Part shown: piece after piece, positions 15,362 through 22,379 of the stretch
Position numbering within the stretch: position 1 is the stretch's first letter
Layout of the letters: each line of letters begins with the position of its first letter
Source: Baffinella frigidus
Taxonomy: Eukaryota; Cryptophyceae; Cryptomonadales; Baffinellaceae
Direction of reading: 5' to 3'
Length of the DNA: 22,379 nucleotides
NCBI GenBank assembly: GCA_026770585.1
Contig: MU646639.1
Span: forward strand, 217,889-240,267
Notes under the pieces: model-generated
The model's database searches: none
What the model was told of the DNA's origin: nothing
The model's input: only the letters and a program-made list of their open reading frames with translations
Position numbers and translations under genes: made by a program

Positions 15362-15735
15362 ATGGTTCTCGCATCCAAGCTCGCTGCCGCCGCCGTCGTC
15401 GGCCTCACCACCGTCGCCGCTGCTGCTTCAGGTCCGCCCCGCCCCGCACCGGCCGGCCGCTCTCCGAGATGCGGCCCTTGCCTCCTTGCACGAGTCCTCC
15501 CGGCCACCCGAGGAGGCAGGGGCGAGGAGGCAGGGGGTGCGGGGCATGGTCCTGTGGGGGGGTGCCACACATACTACGGGCACGGGTGGATCCCCTGCCA
15601 TCTGACCTTCTTCCGTGGCTTGGCGAAGGCGAAACAGCCCGTGAAAGAAGTGCCAGTCGCATCGAACCGTAACACGAGTTTGTGCAGGCGCGTCGGTGGC
15701 CCCGTTCCACGGCTCCCTCCGCCTCCGTGGCGGCG
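15362..15735 (+). other. TPI: N-terminal presequence of TPI (residues 1-40, spliced)
   Basis: Residues 1-23 read [20 protein letters not shown] then AAS: a short basic start and a hydrophobic core, as in a signal peptide. After the splice come [17 protein letters not shown] and then the mature start [11 protein letters not shown] signal peptide followed by an A-x-A-F-like site and a basic, hydroxylated stretch is the bipartite plastid presequence of algae with red-derived complex plastids. Here the order is APF rather than the classical ASAFAP, so the assignment is an inference. Secretory or mitochondrial targeting are the alternatives. Confidence 0.55.
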
Positions 15736-18700
15736 GACGCAAGTACTTCCTCGCGGGCAACTGGAAGATGAACCCCGGCACGCTCGAGGAGGCCAAGGCC
15801 CTCGCGTCCGCGGTACGCCCCACGCCACATCCCCTGGCCCCCCCTCGACGGCTTTCTCGCAACCCGAGTGACGAGTGGAGGGGTGGGGTAATGGGGTGCA
15901 ACGCCACTGGAACCGGAACAGTAGTCAGGGTGAGCGGTCAGGAGGACGGCTTCATCGGGTATGATGTGGGGGGTTTAGGGAGAAGGATGCAGGGGCTTGA
16001 CGCGAGAGATAACTCGGGCACGCCTGTGCGTGGACCGCTTCCGTTGTCAAGACTGCGCTCGCCGCCCCTTCTAAAACGTAGCCTCCACGGAGGGGGGTTC
16101 CAGGGGGGCGTGTGCTTGATTGCCTTATCAACACAGGAGTATCTTTCCCAGGGATCAACAACGGAGTATCTTTCCCTCAACGTGGCTTCCCCCGTGCAGG
16201 TTGTCAAGTCCGCCGAGGGGCAGAGCCGCGACCAGGACGTGTGCGTGTGCTGCCCGTACCCCTTCCTCGCGCCGGTCGCTGAGATCTGCAAGGGTGCGTT
16301 CGAAACCCCTCCCAAGACCCGGGCCCGCGATTTGCCTGTCCCAGTAGCGATGCAAGCTCAACCTGGCTGAAAGTACAGCGCTTCGCTCCCCGCGCATGTC
16401 AACTTGCAAATTGGCCTGGCAACTACTGACAAGGGTGTGCTTGCCCCGGCCCCGTTGACAAGTCTACCCCGACGAGAGATCGAGACAGAGAGGGAGAGAG
16501 GGAGCGAAAGAGAGAGAAGACATGCTCACCTTCACTGACGCGCACCTCGATGCGTGCAGGCACGAAGGTGTCGGTGGGTGCGGAGGACGTGTTCACGGAG
16601 GAGAAGGGTGCGTTCACGGGTGGCGTCTCTATCTCTCAGGTTCTTTCTCGCTCTCTCAAGTTGACATTCTGCAATCAAACGTCAATAAATCTCCCTCGCC
16701 CTAAACCCTAAACCCGACACAGACACCCTTAACCGGCACTCTAAACCCTAAACCCTAAGCCCCACACCCTCGTTTTTATCTCACTGGTTTACCCTCTCAC
16801 GGGCCTGTTTCTCTCGAATGGTGCCATCAACTTTTTGTAATGTTGACACTAACAAGACGCGCTCCGCCTCGCAGCTGAAGTCGGTGGGCGTCAAGTACGT
16901 GGTCGTCGGCCACTCCGAGCGCAGGTCCACACCCCGCACCCGCACCCTCAACGCCACACGACACACGACACCCCAAAATTCCGACACCCGACACCCGAAA
17001 GAAACGGCATCTAAACCCTCACCCCCAATCCCTGAACCCTGGACCCTGAGCCCTGGAGGGTGACCCTGAACCCTGAACCCGGAGTGCTGAACTCGAAGCT
17101 CCCGCGGCAGGCACGGAAACATCGCGTCAGAGACTGACAACACCTTCCACAAGAAGACCCGCGTGGTACCCTCCCACCCACCTGCCTCCCTACCCTGCCT
17201 CCCTACCCTGCCTCCCAACCCTGCCTCCCTACCCTGCCTCCCTACCCTGCCTCCCTGCCCACCCACCCAACCCCCCCCCCTCACCCCCCTGAGAAATGCG
17301 GATGAGTCAAGCGTGGTCAATACAGCAACTCTCTCTCTCTCCCAAGAATGGGACGGGCCTAGGAAGAGTCAGGTGGTTGGGACGGGCCCGCAGCAGAATA
17401 CTGTCGCGTCCCAGATCAGTACTAACGTGTCCCAGTGTAGTACGGGGCACCTCCGATAAATACACTGAGAGTTTCACCACGTGTGTCGTGGTCGTGACCC
17501 TCGCGGCCCCACCTCGGGAGAGTGAAGCGGTTGGACCCGCCTCAGGTGATGAATCAAGCAACTCGCTCTCAACTGACGGGCACGCCTCGGATGAGTGAAG
17601 CGTGATGAGTAAAGCAACTCTCTCTGAAGTGACGGGCCCGCCTCAGGTGCTGGATGGCGGCCTCGAGGCGATCGTGTGCATCGGCGAGACCAAGCAGGTC
17701 CCCCCCCTCCCCACACCCTGAAATCTACACCCTACACCCTAAAATCTGCACCCTAAACCCTAATCCCGAGCCCCGAGCCCCGAGCCCCTACACCTTACAC
17801 CTTACACCTTACACCTTACACCTTACGCTGCATCGGCGTGACCAAGCAGGTCCACGCCGTCCCTAAACCCTAGACCCTTCACTCTACGCCCCAAACCCTA
17901 AACCCTAAAACAGCAACCCCTGCTCCAGCACAACCCATGACATGTCCCTGCTCCAATACAACCCCTCACCTGCGTAGAGGAGTCTTAGTAGAGAGTAGAC
18001 GACGTGTATAGTGCACATGACCTCTCTCGGCGCCCCTGCGCAGACACAGCCTCGGTGGGGTTGCATCTATGCCGGCTCCGTTGGCAGCAATAGAGGTCTC
18101 TATAGTGTCTCTAGAGAACGCCCTCCAGCCCTTCAACGGCAAGCGTTCCCCTGGTTTCGCCACCCCCCGATTGTTACGTCATGCGATGGTGACTTTACGC
18201 GACGTTGACTTAACGCGATGATGTTGACTTTCGCACCACGCATAACCTGTGTCCACTTCCAGGAGTACGAGGCGCAGCTGTGCAACCCGTGTGTGTGCAT
18301 AATGTTGACTAAACGCGATGCTGTACCTTAACGCGAGATGTCCACTGCAACGCCGTCTGAGACGTCCAGCTTCACAATGTTGACTTTACGCGATGTTGTG
18401 ACTTTACGCGGTGTCGACTTAACGCGACGATGTCCACTTTCAGGAGTACGAGGCGCAGCTGTGCAACGCGGTGTGCGACGTCCAGATCCGCAAAGCCCTC
18501 GCGGGCGTCACCAAGGTCTCAGCCCGCAGCCCTAAATCCTATACCCTATTCCCTATACCCTATACCATATACCATATACCCTAAGCCAGTGGGTACCTAA
18601 AACCAAAACCCTACTTGAACCCTAGAACCCAAACCCTACCTAAAACCTAAAAAGTAACACGTAACCTCAAACCCAAACCCAAACCCAAACCCAAACCCTA

Positions 18701-19710
18701 CCTACACCCTCAACCCTGAAGCCTCCTCAGGAGGAGATGGCGCGCATCACGATCGCGTACGAGCCGGTGTGGGCCATCGGCACGGGCCTCGTCGCGACCC
18801 CCGAAGCCGCCCAGGCAACACCCCTGCACTCTGCACCCTACCCCCTACACCTTACATCCAACACCCTAAAACCTGAACCCTAAACCCTAAACCCGTCATC
18901 GTAGATCGCATGCGGTGCACGCGCACATCCTCGCAACCCTAAACTCTCACTCCCCAAGCCCCAAGCCCTAACCCCCAAACCCTAACCCCTACGCCCCTTG
19001 ACAGGCGGTGCACGCGCACATCCGCGCGACGCTCGTCTCCATGTACGACCAGGTGCGATGCCCTAACCTCTAAACCCCAACACCAACCCCAACCCTCACA
19101 CCCTACACCCTGAACCCTACACCCTACAGCCTGAGGGTTGCCCTAAACCCTCGTCCCTAAACCCTTAACCCTGATCAGGAGACTGCGGACGGCGTGCGGA
19201 TCCAGTATGGCGGTTCCGTGGCCCCGGATAACGTCAACTCCCTCATGGCGTGCCCGGGTACTTGCAAACCCTCCAGACTAACAGACTAACACCGAAACAC
19301 CCGTCAACGTCGACTCTCTCATGCCTTGCCAGGGTGCTTGCCAACTTGCCAACCCCTCGCTTTGCCTCAGTCTGGTTGACGGGCTTTTCTCAAGTTGACA
19401 TCCTTGGTGTGCGGTACGAACTCGTCAATTTTGGAGCGGAAAAGAGCCCGGGCTCACCAACTTGGAGAGCCCAAAAAGACCAAGACAGGTGAGCCCGGGC
19501 TCGTTTCAGCTCCGACACCCTCCCCTGAACCCTAAAGTGGAAACATAAATTGACGGGACGCTGGTTGGGGGCGCCTCCCTCCACCGCCTGAAAACCTGAA
19601 CCCCAAACCCTGAACCCTCAACCCTAAACACAGACATCGACGGTGCGCTGGTTGGCGGCGCGTCGCTCCTCGCGGACAAGTTCGACAAGATCGTCAACTT
19701 CTCCCAGTAA
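15362..19710 (+). CDS. TPI: Triosephosphate isomerase, probably plastid-targeted (12 exons)
   Basis: It interconverts dihydroxyacetone phosphate and glyceraldehyde 3-phosphate. Exons are 15362-15431, 15688-15812, 16200-16293, 16560-16639, 16875-16924, 17111-17165, 17647-17697, 18444-18515, 18731-18814, 19005-19052, 19179-19257 and 19634-19710; they sum to 885 nt (294 aa and TAA) without a frame conflict. Family landmarks are all present: GNWKMN (residues 47-52, catalytic Lys50), VVVGHSERR (His136), [11 protein letters not shown] (Glu210 and the flexible loop), IQYGGSV (251-257) and GALVGGASL (273-281). From residue 41 the length fits the usual 250 aa. Residues 1-40 are an extension, described separately. 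All introns are GT-AG except intron 9, which is GC-AG. The segment after HSERR ([10 protein letters not shown]) departs from the common form. Confidence is high for identity, moderate for location. Confidence 0.97.
16042..16065 (+). repeat. Possible partial copy of the TPI exon 3 5' end
   Basis: GTTGTCAAG followed by a CGC-containing stretch resembles the start of exon 3 (GTTGTCAAGTCCGCC), inside intron 2. It is short and could be chance. Confidence 0.35.
16650..16760 (+). repeat. TPI intron 4: family B fragment and CCCTAAA repeats
   Basis: CTCAAGTTGACATTCTGCAA at 16658-16677 matches the left part of family B. CCCTAAACCC-type repeats follow at 16700-16760. Confidence 0.7.
17166..17646 (+). 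repeat. TPI intron 6: CCTGCCTCCCTAC and 70-bp tandem repeats
   Basis: 17183-17262 is a pyrimidine minisatellite (CCTACCCTGCCTCC). 17300-17646 contains several degenerate units of about 60-90 bp with CCGCCTCAGGTGATGA, AGCAACTC and ACTGACGGGC; the last unit ends in the genuine exon 7 acceptor (CCTCAG|GTGCTGG). The intron seems to have grown by copying its own 3' splice site. Confidence 0.65.
17713..17910 (+). repeat. TPI intron 7: CCCTAAA-type repeats and a copy of the exon 7 3' end
   Basis: 17829-17853 reads TGCATCGGCGTGACCAAGCA then GGTCC, matching the end of exon 7 and its donor (TGCATCGGCGAGACCAAGCA|GGTCC) with one change. Around it are CACCCTAAA, CCCGAG and CACCTTA repeats. Confidence 0.85.
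18003..18110 (+). repeat. Dispersed repeat family E, copy 4
   Basis: Core CAGACACAGCCTCGGTGGGG, left flank GTGTATAGTGCACATGACCTC, right flank GGCAGCAATAGAGGTCTC. It is in TPI intron 7. Confidence 0.65.
18180..18440 (+). repeat. GTTGACTT-ACGCGAT minisatellite and a copy of the exon 8 5' end
   Basis: 18250-18289 reads TCCACTTCCAGGAGTACGAG then GCGCAGCTGTGCAAC, which is the exon 8 acceptor and first 27 bases; genuine exon 8 starts at 18444. On both sides units of about 15 bp (GATGTTGACTTTACGC) repeat. The copy shares the acceptor and could act as a decoy splice site. Confidence 0.85.
18516..18730 (+). repeat. TPI intron 8: CCCTATA and CCCAAAC repeats
   Basis: CCCTATACC-type units at 18537-18582 and AACCCAAACCC units at 18668-18710. 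The C-rich strand is the transcript. Confidence 0.85.
18815..19004 (+). other. TPI intron 9: GC-AG intron with a copy of the exon 10 5' end
   Basis: The donor is CAG|GCAACA, a GC donor with an otherwise good exon side. 18912-18930 reads GCGGTGCACGCGCACATCC, identical to the first 19 bases of exon 10 (19005-19023), and sits upstream of it between CCCTAAA-type repeats. Confidence 0.85.
19258..19633 (+). repeat. TPI intron 11: copy of the exon 11 3' end, element B7, CCCTGAA repeats
   Basis: 19301-19341 reads CCGTCAACGTCGACTCTCTC then ATGCC-TTGCCAGGGTGCTTGC, a decayed copy of the exon 11 end and donor (19227-19265). B7 follows, then CCCTGAACCC repeats before the last exon. Confidence 0.8.
19360..19488. 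mobile_element. Family B element, copy B7 (TPI intron 11)
   Basis: CTTTGCCTCAGTCTGGTTGA on the left, CTCAAGTTGACATCC and GGAGCGGAAAAGAGCCCGGG inside, AAGACCAAGACAG as a decayed right end. Confidence 0.8.
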
Positions 19711-19802
19711 GTTGACAGACTGTCAACTTTCGATCGTCACCTTTTCGCAGTAGGCTGTCAACTTCAAGCAGTGGCGTGTCAACTTACGAAAGACCGTCAC
19801 CT
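19711..19802 (+). repeat. GTCAAC cluster after the TPI stop codon
   Basis: TGTCAACTT motifs recur every 20-30 bp, beginning with the palindrome GTTGACAGACTGTCAAC right after the TAA. The cluster is probably in the 3' UTR. A hairpin is possible. Confidence 0.65.
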
Positions 19803-19816
19803 CTACATGTAAGCAG

Positions 19817-19870
19817 ATCCCTTAAGTGGCGAGAGGGTCATATTTGACCCCCAGCAGGTCGTAGGCCCCG
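19817..19870. mobile_element. Family C fragment, copy C4
   Basis: Begins GATCCCTTAAGTGGCGAG and loses similarity after about 50 bp; no right end. Confidence 0.55.
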
Positions 19871-20171
19871 ACTAAGGCTGAGGCCTGAGAAGGGGCGTAC
19901 TACATGTAGGCTAAAAGGAAGGCGCGCACAGACTAGCTTGTGCCGCTGTTCCGTATTCATTTATGCTGTAGGCTCGACTCTGAGCTGCAACGCAACACCC
20001 AGGACACTGTGCGTCTCGGGGTATCCAATAAATATCTGCAAACAGTGATGGGCTGTCATCGTCACTGATCGCCTGTCAACTTGGCATGCATGCAGCAACA
20101 TACCAAGCGCTTTAGAGGGGCGGCGGTTCTTAATTTTGAGAAAGTGGGACCGACCGTTGTCAGAATCCCCG

Positions 20172-20199
20172 CGTCTTATGAGCGAGGTGCCCCTGTAGG
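20172..20199. mobile_element. Solo right end of a family A element
   Basis: TCTTATGAGCGAGGTGCCCC then TGTAGG matches the right TIR of family A; no left end nearby. Confidence 0.65.
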
Positions 20200-20229
20200 T
20201 CCTAGTCAAACCAGGTCTCTTTAGAAGGG

Positions 20230-20364
20230 TACAGGGGTACCTCGCTCACAAGAAAGCATCCCCCCCCCCTAGGATCACCATAGGGCGCTAGGGGCAGGCC
20301 TACAGTCATGTAGGGTCCTACATGACTGCCACCTCTACATCTCCTCTACGGAGGTACCCCTGTA
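20230..20364. mobile_element. Family A element, copy A4, with a second palindrome at its right end
   Basis: The left TIR and CCTAGGATCACCATAGGG interior are normal. The right end is replaced by CATCTCCTCTACGGAGGTAC and CCCTGTA. 20328-20383 is itself a long palindrome (CTGCCACCTCTACATCTCCT and its complement) centred on the right end. Confidence 0.75.
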
Positions 20365-20444
20365 GAGGAGATGCAGAGGTGGCAGAGGGGGCTTTTCGGC
20401 GATGAGAGACCGAAGGCAACTGACCCAGCCTCTCGCCTGATGCT

Positions 20445-20575
20445 TACAGGGGTACCTCGCTCATAAGAAACCGCCCCCACTAGGACCACCATAGGGCCAT
20501 AGGCATAGGCCTACATTCACATGTACTGTAGGGTCCTGGGGGTGGGCGGTTTCTTATGAGCGAGGTACCCCTGTA
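20445..20575. mobile_element. Family A element, copy A5
   Basis: The best-preserved copy: both TIRs of about 30 bp (through AAGAAACCGCCC / GGGCGGTTTCTT) are perfect, and the interior is palindromic. Confidence 0.9.
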
Positions 20576-20730
20576 CAGTGTAGCTCGCCTTCATCACGAG
20601 ATGAAGCCGTGCGCTTCCGTTAGGTCCTTAAGGTGTTTGATTTCTCCCAACATAAGGGGGCACCCCGCCCTTCAGTGGAAAGGATCCGCAGGATGGCCCT
20701 TCGCCGACGACGAGTGCTGCTGCCTGTGAG

Positions 20731-21000
20731 GACCTAGTCCAGGACGAGCCCGCCTCGGGCCATTACATGTAGGTCGACTATAATTGGGGGACGCTCCCGG
20801 GGCTGCACGGAGTTAACAACACTTCTGGAGTAAACATCGGAACTCATTCGGCCCAGGAAATGGCTCAAGTTACATCCTCGATTTGAGCCACCTCTCAGGG
20901 CTTGTTGAAGCGACTGCGGTAGTTCGAGAAGAAGAGGCACGTTGCAGAGCAACCAATCAACGCACGTTCGGAAGGTGAAGTTCCCCTTGTCCAGAGCACA
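20731..21000 (-). other. Weak coding-like stretch, no recognised product
   Basis: On the minus strand a frame with no stop reads through FTFRTCVDWLLCNVPLLLEL and QSLQQALRGG, ending at a TAG at about 20731. It is unique sequence between mobile elements and could be an exon of a gene or a relic. No splice-linked partner exon was found. Confidence 0.25.
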
Positions 21001-21020
21001 GGCACAGAATCCCTGGTTCC

Positions 21021-21140
21021 TACAGGTGTACCTCGCTCATAAGAACCCCACCCCACCCCTAGGACCACTATCCATAGGGCCCTACGCATACATGTATGCC
21101 TACTGTAGAGTCCTAGGGGGTGGTGAGCGAGGTACCCCTA
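21021..21140. mobile_element. Family A element, copy A6
   Basis: Left TIR TACAGGTGTACCTCGCTCAT; the right arm is shortened (GGTGAGCGAGGTACCCCTA). The interior holds GGACCACTATCCATAGGGCC. Confidence 0.8.
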
Positions 21141-21193
21141 TGAGGGACACGGGAGTGCGAAGTTAGGTCTACCAAGGAGCCCACGGTACCCCT

Positions 21194-21296
21194 ATCCCTT
21201 AAGTGGCGAGTAGGCTCCTACTCCCTACCGTAGGGCCTGAGGAACTGCCTAGGACCTGTCAGGGTTCTATTTTGACCCCCTCGCCACTTGAGGGAT
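21194..21296. mobile_element. Family C element, copy C5
   Basis: ATCCCTTAAGTGGCGAGTAG ... CTCGCCACTTGAGGGAT, with CCCTACCGTAGGGC inside. Confidence 0.8.
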
Positions 21297-21380
21297 GCGT
21301 TGCAGACACGGGGCCTGCTTGCTTGGAGCAGATGTACTTAGTGGAAGCGAGACGTGTCGCAACGTGTGTTGTCAGAAGAG

Positions 21381-21490
21381 AGAGCAGAGAGAGTTCTCGA
21401 GAGAGGCAGAGCAGAGAGAGTAGAGAGAGACCAGAGAGAGAAAGAGCAGAGAGAGAGAGAGAGAGAGCAGAGAGAAAGAGAGAGAGGGGG
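21381..21490 (+). repeat. GA-rich microsatellite
   Basis: AGAGAGAG with CAGAGAG interruptions. The Arg/Glu-rich open frames are repeat translations. Confidence 0.9.
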
Positions 21491-21509
21491 TATGGCGAGG
21501 AGGAGGAGG

Positions 21510-21632
21510 TACAGCGATCCTGAGCGCAAGCAGCTCTCGTCCTCAGACTCCCTCCTCGCATCCTGTACAGTCAGCTTCGATGGGCCCGCCTCGGTGCGAG
21601 ACCTCGGAAAGATCGCCGCATTTCTTGCTTGA
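21510..21632 (+). other. Weak coding-like stretch, no recognised product
   Basis: After an acceptor-like ggtacag a frame reads SCTVSFDGPASVRDLGKIAA then FLA and TGA at 21630-21632. The peptide looks protein-like, but it stands alone and is absent from the second copy of the segmental duplication. Confidence 0.25.
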
Positions 21633-21699
21633 CAAGAGATGCAGAGCTTTTTGTCGTCCGTGAGTTCACGGTTTTTTTCATTTTCGTGTGAGACGTATA

Positions 21700-21786
21700 G
21701 CCACTAGGACCACCATAGGGCCCTAGGCATATGCCTACTGCATGGTCCTAGGGGGTGGCAGTTTCTGATGAGCAAGGTACCCCTAT
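21700..21786. mobile_element. Family A element, copy A7 (left end missing)
   Basis: CACTAGGACCACCATAGGGC to GATGAGCAAGGTACCCCTA. The left TIR is absent. Confidence 0.7.
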
Positions 21787-22051
21787 GAAGGACACGGGTG
21801 AGCGAAGGACACGGGTGGGCGAAATGAGGTCCACCAAGGAGCCCACGGGACCCCTATCCCGTAAGTGGCGAGTAGGCTCCTACGCCCCACCGAGGGATGC
21901 GTTGCGGACACGGGGCTTGTTTGCGTGGAGCAGATGTATTTAGTGGAAGCGAGACGTGTCGCAACGTGTGTTGTCAGGAGAGAGAGCAAAGACAGAGTTC
22001 TGGAAAGAGGTAGAGCAGAGAGAGAGTAGAGAGAGACCAGAGAGAGAAAGA

Positions 22052-22097
<46 letters not shown>

Positions 22098-22108
22098 GGT
22101 GTGGAGAG
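21770..22108 (+). repeat. Segmental duplication, copy 2
   Basis: See 21125-21500. Here the family C element is reduced to about 45 bp (21854-21898) and GAAGGACACGGGTG is itself duplicated. Confidence 0.85.
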
Positions 22109-22123
22109 GAGGAGGCGCTTAGG

Positions 22124-22246
22124 TACAGGGGTACCTGGCTCATAAGAAGGCGCCTTCCACTAGGACCCTGCAGTAAGCCTATGCCTATGGCCCTATGGTG
22201 GTCCTAAGGGGGGGGGGCACTTTCCAATAAGTGAGGCACCCCTGTA
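22124..22246. mobile_element. Family A element, copy A8
   Basis: TACAGGGGTACCTGGCTCAT on the left, GTGAGGCACCCCTGTA on the right, with interior CACTAGGACCCTGCAGTAAG. Both TIRs carry a few substitutions, so it is older than A5. Confidence 0.8.
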
Positions 22247-22269
22247 GCGCAGTGGTTGGTACGGACGCG

Positions 22270-22271
22270 AA

Positions 22272-22310
<39 letters not shown>

Positions 22311-22311
22311 C

Positions 22312-22344
<33 letters not shown>

Positions 22345-22360
22345 AGGGAGAGAGAGAGGC
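22270..22360 (+). repeat. GA microsatellite at the window end
   Basis: (GA)n with CGAGAG and GGGA interruptions. Confidence 0.9.
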
Positions 22361-22379
22361 AGGGTCGCTGCCCACGACC

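Larger units (their letters stand above)
21125..21500 (+). repeat. Segmental duplication, copy 1
   Basis: Shares with 21770-22108 the order: A right end, AGGGACACGGG, CCACCAAGGAGCCCACGG-type sequence, a family C element, GGGATGCGTTGCRGACACGG, GGAAGCGAGACGTGTCGCAA, GTGTGTTGTCAG, then a GA microsatellite. Copy 1 has a complete family C element (C5). Confidence 0.85.

Noticed and set aside
15717-15737. Ubiquitin-like tail (LRLRGG) in the TPI presequence
   Set aside because: There is no ubiquitin fold before it; a basic, glycine-rich targeting stretch explains it better.
15696-16370. 224-codon open frame containing GNWKMN
   Set aside because: It reads through TPI exon 2 into intron 2; only 15688-15812 is exon.
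1-22379. tRNA, rRNA, CRISPR arrays or prokaryotic operons
   Set aside because: No cloverleaf, rRNA or spacer-repeat pattern was seen, and all supported genes are spliced.

Overview
This is nuclear DNA of a eukaryote, most likely a unicellular alga with a complex (secondary) plastid. The reasons are: intron-dense genes with very short exons; pervasive telomere-like heptamer repeats (TTTAGGG and variants); many small non-autonomous DNA transposons; and a triosephosphate isomerase whose N-terminus looks like a signal peptide followed by an AP-F motif and a basic stretch, the layout of bipartite plastid presequences. The lineage (stramenopile, haptophyte or other) cannot be fixed from the sequence.

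Three genes can be supported. (1) Positions 121-251 (+) hold the last exon of a gene entering from the left; its product is not recognised. (2) Positions 1836-14373 (-) hold a gene that I assembled by hand from 23 phase-compatible exons (1,554 nt, 517 codons plus stop). It has an N-terminal coiled coil, a leucine-rich-repeat (LRR) middle of the ribonuclease-inhibitor type, and a C-terminal SUN/discoidin-like domain resembling the one in HECTD1. None of the long open frames in this interval is the gene; they are shadows or repeat translations. (3) Positions 15362-19710 (+) hold a complete 12-exon triosephosphate isomerase gene (294 aa). Genes 2 and 3 are divergent, with starts about 1 kb apart; genes 1 and 2 are convergent.

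Two patterns stand out. First, the telomere-like repeats filling the introns of all three genes are oriented so that the transcript carries the C-rich strand (CCCUAAA), and the orientation flips at the divergent promoter. Second, many exons of both complete genes are shadowed in the neighbouring introns by partial, decayed copies of their own edges: upstream copies usually carry the exon 5' end, downstream copies the exon 3' end with its donor. In one case a copy is continuous across a junction where the gene has an intron flanked by an 8-bp direct repeat, which looks like intron gain.

The rest is repeat: at least five families of small inverted-repeat elements (called A to F here, E being a dispersed repeat), several minisatellites, GA and GATA microsatellites, a 23-base assembly gap in intron 5 of the LRR gene, and a tandem segmental duplication near the right end. 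Right of 19.7 kb I see no convincing gene, only two weak coding-like stretches.
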